A stretch of 64,000 bases of DNA from Amorphoplanes digitatis (GTDB lineage: Bacteria > Actinomycetota > Actinomycetes > Mycobacteriales > Micromonosporaceae): the NCBI RefSeq assembly GCF_014205335.1, contig NZ_JACHNH010000001.1:8826001-8890000 (forward strand). Direction: 5' to 3'. Each line of letters begins with the position of its first letter. Position 1 is the stretch's first letter. Made by a program: the position numbers and the translations under genes. Shown here in pieces: positions 43,781 through 52,651 of this stretch. The notes below the pieces were generated by a model. It worked only from the letters and a program-made list of their open reading frames with translations. It was not told the origin of the DNA and did not search any database.

Positions 43781-45316
43781 ATGAGCGCGCCTTCGTCTCC
43801 GGAGACCGACCGGCAAGACCTGCCCGCCGAATCGGACGGCTTCGTCCGAGGGCTGTCGCAGGCGATCGGCGGGCCACTCGGCGACCATGCCGTACGCCCG
43901 GGTGCCCGGCCCGGCCGGTTCTGGAACGCACAGCGGATCATCCTCGCGCTGACCTGCCTGATGCTGGCGTTCAGCTGGGTGCAGAAGTCGCCCTGCCAGG
44001 ACGGCGACTGGCAGAAGAACATCCAGTACACCCGGTTCTGCTACACCGACGTGCTCGCCCTCTACTACGCCGAGGGGCTCAACGAGGGCAAGGTGCCGTA
44101 CAAGGACCATCCGGTGGAGTACCCGGTCGTCACGGGCTACTTCATGGGCGCGCTGGGCCTGCCCGTGCACGCGCTCGGGCAGAAGTACCCGGAGATCAAC
44201 CAGGGTAAGTGGTTCTACAACGCCAACGCCCTGGTCCTGTCGGTGCTCGCGGTGGCCACCGTGGCGATGATCCTGGCCCTGCGCCGCCGCAGGCCCTGGG
44301 ACGCCGCGATCTTCGCGCTGTCACCGATCCTGCTCGTCACGGCGACCGTCAACTGGGACTTCCTCGCCATCGCCCTGGCTATCTTCGGCCTCTACGCCTG
44401 GGCCAGACGATGGCCCGTGCTCGCCGGCATCCTGCTGGGCCTCGGCGGCGCGGCGAAGCTCTGGCCGCTGTTCATCCTGGGGCCGCTGGTGGTGCTCGCC
44501 CTACGCTCGAAGCGGCTGCCGCCGGCCCTGCTCACGGCGGCCTCGGCGGTCGTGACCGTGGTGGCGGTCAACCTGCCGATCGCCCTGATGTACCGGGACA
44601 GCTGGCTCAGGTTCTTCCACCTCAACGATGAACGGGCGATCGACTGGGGCACCTTCTGGTACATCGGCCGCTACCTGGACACGAAGTGGAACACCGGGGC
44701 GGTCGGCGATCAGGGCCCGTTCCAATGGCTCAGCGACCACATCCCGGTCCTCAACAACCTCACGTACGGGCTGACGATCCTGGCCTGCGCGGCGATCGGG
44801 GTGCTCTGCCTGCTCGCGCCGCGCCGTCCCCGGCTCGCCCAGGTCGCGTTCCTGGTGGTCGCGGTATTCCTGATCTTCAGCAAGGTCTGGTCGCAGCAGT
44901 ACGTGCTCTGGCTGTTGCCGCTGATCGTGCTGGCCCGTCCGCGTTGGGGGGCGATCATCGCCTGGACGGTGGCGGAGATCGGCTACTTCACGGCGTTCTA
45001 TGCGGAGTTGCTGGGCGCCGGCACTAAGCCGGTGATCCCGGAGGGGACGTTCGTGCTCGCCTCGAGCCTGCGGCTGATCACGGTGGCGGTCCTGTGCGGT
45101 TTGGTGATCCGGGAGATCTGGCGGCCGGAGCTCGACCCGGTTCGGCGGACCTATGCCGACGACCCGGATGGCGGGGTGTTCGACGGGGCGCCGGATGCGG
45201 GTTGGGTGTCGTCGCTGCGGCAGCGGCTCTGGCTGGAGCCACGGCCTTCCGAACCGGTGTCCCTGCCGGAGCACGCTCCGCCGCCTCCGCCGTCGACGCC
45301 TGCTCCGGTGGGCTGA
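43781..45316 (+). CDS. GT87-like polyprenyl-phosphate mannosyltransferase, membrane protein
   Basis: A 511-residue polytopic protein of the GT-C fold, GT87-like group, whose actinobacterial members add mannose to lipid-linked glycans using polyprenyl-phosphate-mannose. After a 45-residue cytoplasmic tail there are about ten helices. The first periplasmic loop holds the acidic motif (YTDVLALYYAEGL, then VEYPVVTGYFMG). Further helices are AIFALSPILLVTATVNWDFL, FILGPLVVLAL and VWSQQYVLWLLPLIVLARP. The C-terminal tail is Pro-rich. CATGAT eight bases upstream of the ATG suggests a leaderless transcript. The precise acceptor is not known. Confidence 0.85.
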   Translation: MSAPSSPETDRQDLPAESDGFVRGLSQAIGGPLGDHAVRPGARPGRFWNAQRIILALTCLMLAFSWVQKSPCQDGDWQKNIQYTRFCYTDVLALYYAEGLNEGKVPYKDHPVEYPVVTGYFMGALGLPVHALGQKYPEINQGKWFYNANALVLSVLAVATVAMILALRRRRPWDAAIFALSPILLVTATVNWDFLAIALAIFGLYAWARRWPVLAGILLGLGGAAKLWPLFILGPLVVLALRSKRLPPALLTAASAVVTVVAVNLPIALMYRDSWLRFFHLNDERAIDWGTFWYIGRYLDTKWNTGAVGDQGPFQWLSDHIPVLNNLTYGLTILACAAIGVLCLLAPRRPRLAQVAFLVVAVFLIFSKVWSQQYVLWLLPLIVLARPRWGAIIAWTVAEIGYFTAFYAELLGAGTKPVIPEGTFVLASSLRLITVAVLCGLVIREIWRPELDPVRRTYADDPDGGVFDGAPDAGWVSSLRQRLWLEPRPSEPVSLPEHAPPPPPSTPAPVG

Positions 45317-45350
45317 CCGCCGTAGCCCTTCCTGGTGCCGGTCGGCGCCC

Positions 45351-45380
45351 TTGCGGGCATGTAATCCGATATCGTAATAT
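45351..45380 (+). promoter_or_regulatory. MarR gene promoter with internal palindrome
   Basis: TTGCGG (45351), 18-bp spacer, TAATAT (45375-45380), eight bases before the GTG start. The palindrome CGATATCG (45367-45374) in the spacer, with related CCGAAATCG downstream, is a plausible MarR operator. Confidence 0.55.
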
Positions 45381-45388
45381 CCGAAATC

Positions 45389-45820
45389 GTGAAGTCCGAA
45401 TCCGTGCCAGTGGGGTCGGCGTTGCTGGCTCTCCAGCGCGCGACCCACGCCACCTTGCAGTTGATCGCTGCTGAGCTCGTCGACCTCGATCTGACCGCCT
45501 CTGAGATCAATGCGCTGGCCAACCTCGCCGACGGGCAGGGCCGCACGGTGTCCCAGCTGGGTGCCGCGGTCGGTGCCCGGCCTACGACGCTGACCAGCGT
45601 GCTGGACCGGCTGGAGCGGCGTGGCCACATCACCCGCGGCACGCGTGCCGGAGACCGGCGGTCTGTGCTCATCGAACTCACCGACTCCGGGCGGGCGGCG
45701 GCCGCGGTCATCGTCCGGACGCTTACCGATATCGAGAACCGCGCGCTGGCCGGGTTGCCTGCCGGGGCGGTCGTCGGCTTCTACGCCGTTCTGGACGCGT
45801 TGGTGAAGGACGGGGCATGA
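45389..45820 (+). CDS. MarR family transcriptional regulator
   Basis: A 143-residue winged-helix regulator. The N-terminal helix is LALQRATHATLQLIAAELVDL. The DNA-binding part is SEINALANLADGQGRTVSQLGAAVG and RPTTLTSVLDRLERRGHITRG, ending in the wing DRRSVLIELTDSGR. The GTG start fits a leaderless mRNA; a second GTG five codons in is possible. Its stop overlaps the start of the next gene (ATGA), so that gene is probably the co-regulated partner. The ligand is unknown. Confidence 0.92.
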   Translation: MKSESVPVGSALLALQRATHATLQLIAAELVDLDLTASEINALANLADGQGRTVSQLGAAVGARPTTLTSVLDRLERRGHITRGTRAGDRRSVLIELTDSGRAAAAVIVRTLTDIENRALAGLPAGAVVGFYAVLDALVKDGA

Positions 45821-46314
45821 CCGGGCATGACCACAGTCCGGGTGCTGGGCAGGGGGCGCATCTTCACGGGCTCGAGGCGCTGAGCGTTCCGGCGGGGAAG
45901 CTGCACGCCGGCGCCTCGCCGTTCGCCGAGCTGATGGGAGAGGTGATGGCGACCGCCGAGCGGTTCGGTCACCGCCAGCACATCCAGCTGACCTGGCTGG
46001 CCGTCCGACGGTACGGGACCAGTGCGGCGGTCGATCTGGTCAGCGACGGCATCCAGCGGACCGCGCGCTATGCGGGTGCTCCGCAGAAGTACAACGCCAC
46101 CGTCAGCCGGGCCTGGGTCGAAGTGGTGGGCCACCACGCCGGGCGGTCGGACACCGTCGACTTCAACGCGTTCGCCGACCGGAACCCCGCATTGTTCGAC
46201 AAGAAGCTGCTCACCCGCTTCTACCGGTCCTCGACGCTGGCAAGCGATCTGGCCAGGCACGGCTGGGTCGAGCCGGACCTCGCTCCCTTCCCCTGGCAGC
46301 AAGCCGCCAGTTGA
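45817..46314 (+). CDS. Protein of unknown function coupled to MarR
   Basis: A 165-residue, mostly helical soluble protein, not recognised as a named family. Conserved-looking parts are HIQLTWLAVRRYGTSAAVDLV, KYNATVSRAWVEVVGHH, FDKKLLTRFYRSSTLASDL and WVEPDLAPFPW. No signal peptide or membrane helix. The N-terminus is rich in His (GHDHSPGAGQGAHLHG). It overlaps the MarR gene by 4 bp, which implies coupled translation and a shared function such as sensing or detoxifying a small molecule; that is inference. Confidence 0.75.
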   Translation: MTGHDHSPGAGQGAHLHGLEALSVPAGKLHAGASPFAELMGEVMATAERFGHRQHIQLTWLAVRRYGTSAAVDLVSDGIQRTARYAGAPQKYNATVSRAWVEVVGHHAGRSDTVDFNAFADRNPALFDKKLLTRFYRSSTLASDLARHGWVEPDLAPFPWQQAAS

Positions 46315-46487
46315 GACAGGGTCGACTCTTCGACCCTGTCCACCGGTTCCGGTCGACCAGCGTTCAAGAGGACCGCTAGGCATACGCCGGAGGGCTCTCG
46401 GTGACGACCACAGCCCGGGCAGGCTCGCCCGCCACCACCCACCAAGCCCACAACGACCACAGCCCGGGCAGGCCGCCTCGCCCGCTC

Positions 46488-49487
46488 TCAGTTCAGGCGG
46501 AAGACCACGGTGTCGTTGTCGAGGTCTTCGCGGCGGATGCCGAGGGCGTCCACCGGAACGTCGCCCGCGCGTTCCCATGGGGTGCCGGCGACCTGCTTGC
46601 GCAGCAGCAGCACCGTGGTGACCTGCTGTGTGCGGAGGTACTGGACGCTGGCCGCGTCCGGGAACGTCGCGACCGAGCGGCGCAGCTCGGACTGGCGCTG
46701 CGGGGCGAAGCCGCCGCTGCCGTTCGCGATCTGCTGGAAGCGGGTGCTGGACCAGAGCATGACGGTCTGGTCGGTCAGGGCCGCGGTCGGCAGGACCAGC
46801 ATCGGCCCGGTGATCGTCCGCATCGCCGGTGGCTGTTCCGGCACGACCGGGTGCGCGACCGCGCTCCAGGACTCGACCAGCACGAGCAGCAGCGGAACGA
46901 AGGTCGCCAGGCGCAGCCACGGCCCCGGCCACGGCGGCATCCGGTGCGCGGCCAAGTGCTCGGCCCGCCGGACGAACTCGGCGACGGCCCCGGCGGCCAG
47001 AATCGCCAGCAGCAGTGTCACCCAGAACATCAACCGGCCGGGGATCCGCACGCCGAACGAAGCGGGTAGGTGACCGAAGAGCGGCAGATAGGTCCAGCGG
47101 CCCTCGAAGAACGTGGAACCCAGCGTGAAGATCACGCCGACCACGACGGCGGTGAGCAGGAGCAGCCGCTGCCAGATGCGCCAGATGGAGAAGACCAGGC
47201 CGACAAGCGCGAGCGCATAGAGGACGAACCCCGGCAGCAGCGTCATCTCGGGCGGCCAGCCGAGCGACTCCCGGGCCACGGCGTGCGGGGCTCCCCAGAT
47301 CCGTGATTCGGCCGGGCCGATCAGCAGGCTGCGGAGGGGCGGCGAGAAGAACCGGATCTCCGTCGCCGCGGGACCGTAGTCCGGCACCCGCAGGTAGGGC
47401 AGCGCGATGATGGCGCCCACGCCGACGAAGATCAGCATGCCCAGCCCGTCGGTGACCAGCAGCCGCCAGCCCAGCACCGGCCGCGGCGACCGGCGGCGCA
47501 GGCGACGGACCAGAACCGCGGCCGCGACGATCACGAAGATGAGGGCGAGCACGTACGCGAACGGCAGGCCGAGCGAGAAGCCGAGACCGAGCTGCCAGAT
47601 CGCGACGAGCCAGCCCGCCGCGGCCCAGCCCACGTGCCGCCGATCCGGACGGAAGCCGTACCGCATGGACCAGCCGTGCCCGCGGGCGAGCATCGCCAGG
47701 GCCAGCGGGATGCCGCCCGCCGAGATGATGTCGAGGTGCCCCTCCTGGGCCAGCCGCCACGGCGCGTAGGCGAACGCGGCGGCGCCGACGATCGCCCCCG
47801 TGCGTCCGGCGCCGAGTTGCCGGATCAGGGCGTAGCCGCCGATGGTGAGCAGGGCGTGTGCGAGCACGAAGAGGATGTTGTAGCGCAGGACGGCCGCGAG
47901 CGGTCCCTCGCCGAGCATGCCGGCGGGCGCGTAGCCGAGCAGATGATCACCGAACGCGAAGCTGTACGGCTCGGGGAAATAGGCGTTCGCCTGCCAGAGC
48001 CGGGCCGGTTCGGTGATCAGGATGTGGCCCGCCCAGGAGACCTGCCATGCCTGCCGGGAGGGATCCCAGATGTCGTGCGGGAAGGTGTGCAGGGGGTAGC
48101 GCAGGGCCGGCCAGGTTACGAGCACGGCGAGCAGCAGCGAACCGTAGATGACCAGCGCGTATTCGTGGGTCAGGCCGCGGCCGACGGCACGGGCGGCGCG
48201 GCGGATCCGGCCCGGCCCTCGCTCGGAGGTCTGCGCGAACGCGGTCCAGGGGTCCGGCGGGGCGCCCGGCGGACGCAGCGACGGCAGCTTCGGCTTGCGC
48301 CGGCGGGTACCGGTCGCGCTCCCGGTGGCGTCTTGTGTTCCGGCCTTGGACTTGTCACCAGGCTTGGGCTCGGCGTCGTCCTTCCCGCCGGTCGCGGTCT
48401 CCGCGTCCGGGGTCGCGCCGGTCGCTTTAGCCTCGCCTGGGGCATCGCCCGGGACGGCGCCCTGTCCGGGGACCTCGGCAGACCTGGCCTCGGGCGCGGG
48501 CTTGCCGACCTTGGTCTCGCCGGCCTTCGTCGCCTCGGTCGCGGTCTCGTCAGCCCTGACCTCGCCGACTGCGGCCTCGCCGACCGTGGTCTCCCCAGCC
48601 TTGGTCACGCGGACCTTGGACTCCCCGGTTGCTGTGCTGCCGGCCTTGGTCTCGCTGGTCGTGGGTTTTCCGGGCTTGGTCTCGTGGCCCGCTGTCATTC
48701 CGGCGGCGGTCTTGAGGGCCGACTCTGTAGCGGCCGTCGCGCCGGCGCCGGTCGCCGGGCCGGGCTGGGCTCCGGGCCTGGCGTCTGTGGCCGGGGCCGG
48801 GGCCGGCGTCGAGCCGTTTGCGGGAAATTCGAGATCGGCCTGCGCGGCACCCGCCAAGGTGGACAGCCGTGCCGGTGCAGCCGGGTCCGCGGGTGGCGGA
48901 ACCGCAGGCCGCAGAACGCTGGCAGCCGCAGATTCGGTCTTGGCGCCGAATCCCCTTCGAAGGCCTGCCCATCGCCGGACCCGCTTCGGCACCGGGGCGC
49001 CACCCTCGGACGCCCCAGCCACCGGCGCTCCAGCGGCCGGCGCTCCAGCGGCCGGCGCTCCAGCGGGCGGTTCAGGCTCGCCGAGCGGCGAGGTTCCGAT
49101 GGGCGGTGTGGCCGCGGCGGGTGTCGCCGGTTTGGTGGGTGGTGTGGCTGCGGCAGGCGACCCTGACTCAATGGATGGTGCTGTTCCGGTCGGCGGCGCA
49201 GTCCCGGTGGGCGGTGCGGACTTGCTAGGCGGCGCAGACTCCGTGGGTTCGACGGCGAGAGCTGGCTCGCCGGTCGCGTCTCCAGTCGCGTCTCCAGTCG
49301 CGTCCCCGGGCGCGGTGGGACCGGGCGCGGTGGGACCGGGCGCGGTGGGACCGGGCGTGGTGGGATCAGGTGCAGTGGGACCGGGCGCGGCGTTTCCGGG
49401 TGCGGAGGGATCAGGCGCGGCGTTTCCGGGCGCGGCGTTTCCGGGCGCGGCGGGATCGGCGCCGGCCTGCGGCCGCTCGGTCGTCAT
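46488..49487 (-). CDS. Large GT-C-like membrane protein with disordered N-terminus
   Basis: A 999-residue protein in two parts. Residues 1-430 are disordered: N-terminal GNAAPGPTAPDP-type repeats, then Pro/Ala and Thr/Lys/Glu repeats such as ETKVGKPAPE. Residues 435-999 are a polytopic membrane domain with about ten helices (LVIYGSLLLAVLVTWPALRY first). The first periplasmic loop has FPHDIWDPSRQAWQVSW and QEGHLDIISAGGIPLAL, like GT-C glycosyltransferases, and a soluble C-terminal domain follows. Substrate unknown. The ATG has a GGGAG site four bases upstream, supporting translation of the repeat region. It is 22 bp from nfo on the same strand. Confidence 0.75.
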   Translation of the reverse strand: MTTERPQAGADPAAPGNAAPGNAAPDPSAPGNAAPGPTAPDPTTPGPTAPGPTAPGPTAPGDATGDATGDATGEPALAVEPTESAPPSKSAPPTGTAPPTGTAPSIESGSPAAATPPTKPATPAAATPPIGTSPLGEPEPPAGAPAAGAPAAGAPVAGASEGGAPVPKRVRRWAGLRRGFGAKTESAAASVLRPAVPPPADPAAPARLSTLAGAAQADLEFPANGSTPAPAPATDARPGAQPGPATGAGATAATESALKTAAGMTAGHETKPGKPTTSETKAGSTATGESKVRVTKAGETTVGEAAVGEVRADETATEATKAGETKVGKPAPEARSAEVPGQGAVPGDAPGEAKATGATPDAETATGGKDDAEPKPGDKSKAGTQDATGSATGTRRRKPKLPSLRPPGAPPDPWTAFAQTSERGPGRIRRAARAVGRGLTHEYALVIYGSLLLAVLVTWPALRYPLHTFPHDIWDPSRQAWQVSWAGHILITEPARLWQANAYFPEPYSFAFGDHLLGYAPAGMLGEGPLAAVLRYNILFVLAHALLTIGGYALIRQLGAGRTGAIVGAAAFAYAPWRLAQEGHLDIISAGGIPLALAMLARGHGWSMRYGFRPDRRHVGWAAAGWLVAIWQLGLGFSLGLPFAYVLALIFVIVAAAVLVRRLRRRSPRPVLGWRLLVTDGLGMLIFVGVGAIIALPYLRVPDYGPAATEIRFFSPPLRSLLIGPAESRIWGAPHAVARESLGWPPEMTLLPGFVLYALALVGLVFSIWRIWQRLLLLTAVVVGVIFTLGSTFFEGRWTYLPLFGHLPASFGVRIPGRLMFWVTLLLAILAAGAVAEFVRRAEHLAAHRMPPWPGPWLRLATFVPLLLVLVESWSAVAHPVVPEQPPAMRTITGPMLVLPTAALTDQTVMLWSSTRFQQIANGSGGFAPQRQSELRRSVATFPDAASVQYLRTQQVTTVLLLRKQVAGTPWERAGDVPVDALGIRREDLDNDTVVFRLN

Positions 49488-49508
49488 GCTGCTCCCTCGT
49501 GAGGCTGG

Positions 49509-50285
49509 CTAGCTACCCGCCCTCTCGCGCAAGAGAGCGATGTCGGCGGCCTGGCCGTCCGCTCCGCCCGGCGTCTCGACGATCGCCGGGGCGCCCGCGG
49601 CGCGGATCGCCGCTACTACCAAGTCCGGGTCGATCTTGCCACTGCCGAGGTTGTCGTGTCGGTCCCGACCGGAATCGAAGCCGTCCTTCGAGTCGTTCGC
49701 GTGGATCAGGTCGACGCGGCCGGTGATGGACTTGACCCTGTCCACGATGTCGAGAAGCTCTTCGCCGCCGGCGTGCGCATGGCAGGTGTCCAGGCAGAAT
49801 CCCGCCCCGAACTCGCCGACCGCGTCCCACAGCCGGGCCAGATTGTCGAAGCGGCGGGCCATCGCGTGGTTACCGCCCGCAGTGTTCTCGATCAGAACCG
49901 GCAGCGGCAGCCCACCTTCCTTCTCCAGGTAGGCAAAGGTTTTGCGCCAATTGTCGAATCCGACTGCCATGTCGTCACCGGCGTTGACGTGACCGCCGTG
50001 CACGATCAACCCCTTCGCACCAACCTCGGCCGCCGCGCGGGCGTGGGCGAGCAGCAGCTTGCGGCTGGGGATGCGGATCCGGTTGTTGAGCGTGGCCACA
50101 TTGATCACGTATGGCGCGTGGATGTAAATGTCCACGTCGGACGCCTTGAGCGCGTCCGCGTCCGCGCGGGCCGCCGGCGTCTTCCAGTCCTGTGGATCGG
50201 CCAGGAAGAACTGGACAACGTCGGCTCCGCGAGCGGCGGCCTCGGCGAGGGGTTCGGCGGGATCGACATGGGCTCCGATGCGCAT
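49509..50285 (-). CDS. nfo: Endonuclease IV (AP endonuclease 2 family)
   Basis: A 258-residue TIM-barrel apurinic/apyrimidinic endonuclease of base-excision repair. Metal-binding motifs of the AP2 family are all visible: MRIGAHVD, YIHAPYVIN, LIVHGGHV, VLIENTAGG, FCLDTCHAHAAG-like FCLDTCHAHAGG, HANDSKDGFDSGRDRH and AIVETPG. Slightly shorter than E. coli Nfo. The ATG is preceded by TAGGCT (50293-50298 on the minus strand) with seven bases between, so the mRNA is probably leaderless. The membrane protein gene begins 22 bp from its stop codon, further upstream in coordinate terms, on the same strand. Confidence 0.92.
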   Translation of the reverse strand: MRIGAHVDPAEPLAEAAARGADVVQFFLADPQDWKTPAARADADALKASDVDIYIHAPYVINVATLNNRIRIPSRKLLLAHARAAAEVGAKGLIVHGGHVNAGDDMAVGFDNWRKTFAYLEKEGGLPLPVLIENTAGGNHAMARRFDNLARLWDAVGEFGAGFCLDTCHAHAGGEELLDIVDRVKSITGRVDLIHANDSKDGFDSGRDRHDNLGSGKIDPDLVVAAIRAAGAPAIVETPGGADGQAADIALLRERAGS

Positions 50286-50434
50286 GGGTCCGAGCCTACG
50301 ACGTCGGTACGACGGTTACCCGGCGTCGTGGTCCACACCTATACGCGTCACCGGGCTTGTCGGCGCGTCGTTAATCGAGGAGATCACACATACCTACGAA
50401 CCGGTCTAAATCGGTCCGAGCAGGGAGATGGTGC

Positions 50435-51406
50435 ATGTCTCGGCAAGTCCGACACCGTGTTACGGCGGTGGCTCTGGGTGGGCTTCTGCTCGGCGCCGCG
50501 CTGCTGACGACCGGAACGGCTAACGCCGACCAGGTCGAAGGTGGCGGCTGGCAGGTGGTCTTCGGGGGCGGAGGGGTGCTCGGCATCTCCTGCCAGTCCA
50601 CGCCGTCCGTCGAGTCCATGATCGTGCCGGCGGAAGGCACGGTGCGTGTGGTGAACCGAACCGGTCACGGCGCGAAGTTGCTGCTCAACGGCGCGCCCAG
50701 CGGCCCGGTGCCGGAGAACGGCGCGACCGAGGTCGTCTTCCGTCGCGGTACCACCGCGGTCACCCTCGATCCGGACTGCGCGCTGAACGATCAGGCCACG
50801 CCCGTACTGGTCACGGCGTCGCCGTCGCAGGCGGCCAAGCCCGATCCGATCCCGGCGCCGATCGGCTCGGAGACCTCCGAGTCACCGTCCGCGCCGTCGC
50901 GCACCGGCACGCCCGCGGCCGCGGACGGCAACTCGTCCTTGCCCGATTCGGTCACGTCCGCCTCGCGGCCGCAGCGCCAGTCGACCACCCGCGCCGACCG
51001 GCCGGCCGAGGACCGGCACAGCGCCTCCCGGGCCGACGGCGCCGCGCAGGCTGCGCCGCAGGATGCCGCTGCCGCGAAAACCAAGGACAAAGCCGACCGC
51101 AACGGTACGGCGGGAGCGGTCGCCGCACCGACGTCTTCGGGTATGCCGCCCGGGGGCGAGGAGGCGACTTCCCGCGGCGTACCGGCGCTCGATTCGGCCT
51201 CGCCGGAGTATCAGAGCGGGCAGGCCCTGGACCTGCCGCCGGCGTACGCCGTAGCGGCGGAGCCGGTCGCGACGGTGCGGCCGATGTGGCCGTCGCGGCA
51301 GATCGGGCTGCTCGCCGTCATCGCGACGGTGTGTGTGGCGGGGGTCGCCGCAGGCGCAATCCGGGCAATTGTGTCGCAACGTGCATCTCGGGCATCTGTC
51401 GCGTAG
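50435..51406 (+). CDS. Secreted, C-terminally membrane-anchored protein
   Basis: A 323-residue protein with a clear signal peptide (basic MSRQVRHR, hydrophobic core LGGLLLGAALLTT, cleavage after ANA at 29-31). Residues 32-125 form a small beta-rich domain with two Cys (ISCQST and DPDCAL) that may pair. Residues 130-285 are a disordered Pro/Ala/Ser stalk. A C-terminal helix (QIGLLAVIATVCVAGVAAGA, about 289-308) and basic end (RQRASRASVA-like) anchor it. No known family recognised; the layout suggests a surface protein. The ATG has GGGAGA six bases upstream. It lies just upstream of the rpsF leader. Confidence 0.8.
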   Translation: MSRQVRHRVTAVALGGLLLGAALLTTGTANADQVEGGGWQVVFGGGGVLGISCQSTPSVESMIVPAEGTVRVVNRTGHGAKLLLNGAPSGPVPENGATEVVFRRGTTAVTLDPDCALNDQATPVLVTASPSQAAKPDPIPAPIGSETSESPSAPSRTGTPAAADGNSSLPDSVTSASRPQRQSTTRADRPAEDRHSASRADGAAQAAPQDAAAAKTKDKADRNGTAGAVAAPTSSGMPPGGEEATSRGVPALDSASPEYQSGQALDLPPAYAVAAEPVATVRPMWPSRQIGLLAVIATVCVAGVAAGAIRAIVSQRASRASVA

Positions 51407-51518
51407 ACTTCTCGACAGATGCTCCGCGGGGCGCCCGTTCCAACCTCATCGGTGTGGTCGTTCCTCCCCAGGTCCCACCCAGCGAAAGCGGACCGGACGC
51501 CCCGCGGCTTCCACCTCG

Positions 51519-51549
51519 AAGGGCCTCGTTCACGGATGGGGCCCTTTTT
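51519..51549 (+). terminator. Terminator or attenuator upstream of rpsF
   Basis: Stem AAGGGCC/GGCCCTT with a 14-base loop and a T5 run. It ends 145 bp before rpsF. It either terminates the preceding gene or, if transcription starts at the TAGACT near 51404, attenuates the rpsF operon. Confidence 0.65.
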
Positions 51550-51639
51550 GGCGTCCCCTCGCGCGCGGGTATGCTGGCTCGGTTCGCAGTGTGCCGACCG
51601 TGGGCGACGCCCACGGTCTTCTGCTGCGAGCGACACAAG

Positions 51640-51684
51640 ACCTCCTGCCACGGAGAGACCGTGGCCGCTAAGCCCACAGGAGGT
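51640..51684 (+). promoter_or_regulatory. S6:S18-type ribosomal leader masking the rpsF RBS
   Basis: ACCTCCTG (51640-51647) pairs with CAGGAGGT (51677-51684), which is the rpsF ribosome-binding site. Inside is a second hairpin, CCACGG/CCGTGG with loop AGAGA, and a bulge beginning CCG (51665-51667). This matches the known S6:S18-binding leader, whose bulge carries a CCG and which lets the S6-S18 pair repress rpsF translation. Confidence 0.75.
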
Positions 51685-51693
51685 GAGAACGTC

Positions 51694-51984
51694 TTGCGTC
51701 ATTACGAACTCATGGTGATCCTCGACCCCAGTCTCGAGGAGCGCACCGTAGCCCCGTCGCTCGACACGTACCTGAACGTGATCCGCACCGCGGGTGGTTC
51801 GGTCGAGAAGCTCGATGTGTGGGGTCGTCGCCGGCTCTCCTTCGAGATCAACAAGAAGGCCGAGGGCATCTACGCCGTCGTCGATCTGCAGGCGACGCCG
51901 GAGGCCGTGGCTGAGCTGGACCGTCAGCTCCGGCTCAACGAGTCGATCCTGCGTACCAAGGTCATCCGGCCGGAGACCCGCTGA
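51694..51984 (+). CDS. rpsF: Ribosomal protein bS6
   Basis: A 96-residue small-subunit protein: LRHYELMVILDPSLEERTV, WGRRRLSFEINKKAEGIYAV and RLNESILRTKVIRPE are typical of bS6. The start is TTG with AGGAGGTGA eight bases upstream, giving the standard length. It is the first gene of rpsF-ssb-rpsR-rplI. The ribosome-binding site is sequestered in the leader stem, implying feedback by S6:S18. Confidence 0.97.
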   Translation: MRHYELMVILDPSLEERTVAPSLDTYLNVIRTAGGSVEKLDVWGRRRLSFEINKKAEGIYAVVDLQATPEAVAELDRQLRLNESILRTKVIRPETR

Positions 51985-52052
51985 CAGTCGTTTTTGTCAG
52001 GGGGCTCTGGGAGCCTCCTTACAGAAACGCATGAAGCGGCGAGGAGAAGATC

Positions 52053-52616
52053 ATGGCAGGAGAAACCACCATCACGGTCGTCGGCAATTTGACCGACGAC
52101 CCTGAGCTTCGCTTCACCCCTTCGGGGGCGGCGGTCGCCAAGTTCCGCATCGCTTCGACGCCGCGGACGATGGACCGGCAGTCGGGCGAATGGAAAGACG
52201 GCGAGCCACTCTTCCTTGCGTGCAACGTCTGGCGTGACGCCGCCGAGCACGTCGCCGAGTCGCTGCAGCGTGGCGCTCGGGTGATCGTGCAGGGTCGGCT
52301 GCGCCAGCGGTCTTACGAGACCCGCGAGGGCGAGAAGCGCACCGTCTATGAGCTCGAGGTCGACGAGATCGGCCCATCCCTGCGCTACGCCACGGCGAAG
52401 GTGCAGAAGATGTCCCGGTCCGGAGGAGGCGGTGGGGGCGGCTTCGGCGCCTCCGGCGGCGGTGGTGGCAACCGGCAGCCCAGCAACAACAGCGGCGGCG
52501 GAGGCGGCAACAACTTCGACGACCCCTGGGCGACGGCGGCCCCGGCCTCCACTGGCGGTGCCCGTTCGGGCGGCGCCGGCAACAACTCCTCGTTCGACGA
52601 CGAGCCACCTTTCTGA
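52053..52616 (+). CDS. ssb: Single-stranded DNA-binding protein
   Basis: A 187-residue SSB that protects single-stranded DNA in replication. The OB fold runs TITVVGNLTDDPELRFTPSG to about residue 115, with the conserved aromatic stretch EPLFLACNVWRDAAEHVAESL. The Gly/Asn-rich tail is followed by the acidic partner-binding tip SSFDDEPPF, the canonical end that recruits other proteins. A GGAG site lies eight bases before the ATG. Located between rpsF and rpsR as usual. Confidence 0.97.
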   Translation: MAGETTITVVGNLTDDPELRFTPSGAAVAKFRIASTPRTMDRQSGEWKDGEPLFLACNVWRDAAEHVAESLQRGARVIVQGRLRQRSYETREGEKRTVYELEVDEIGPSLRYATAKVQKMSRSGGGGGGGFGASGGGGGNRQPSNNSGGGGGNNFDDPWATAAPASTGGARSGGAGNNSSFDDEPPF

Positions 52617-52651
52617 GCCCGACGGGCTTCTTGATTTCAGGAGTAAGAGCT

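Noticed and set aside
46404..46477. Direct repeat GACCACAGCCCGGGCAGG occurring twice
   Set aside because: Short, intergenic and without flanking structure; not enough to call an attachment site.
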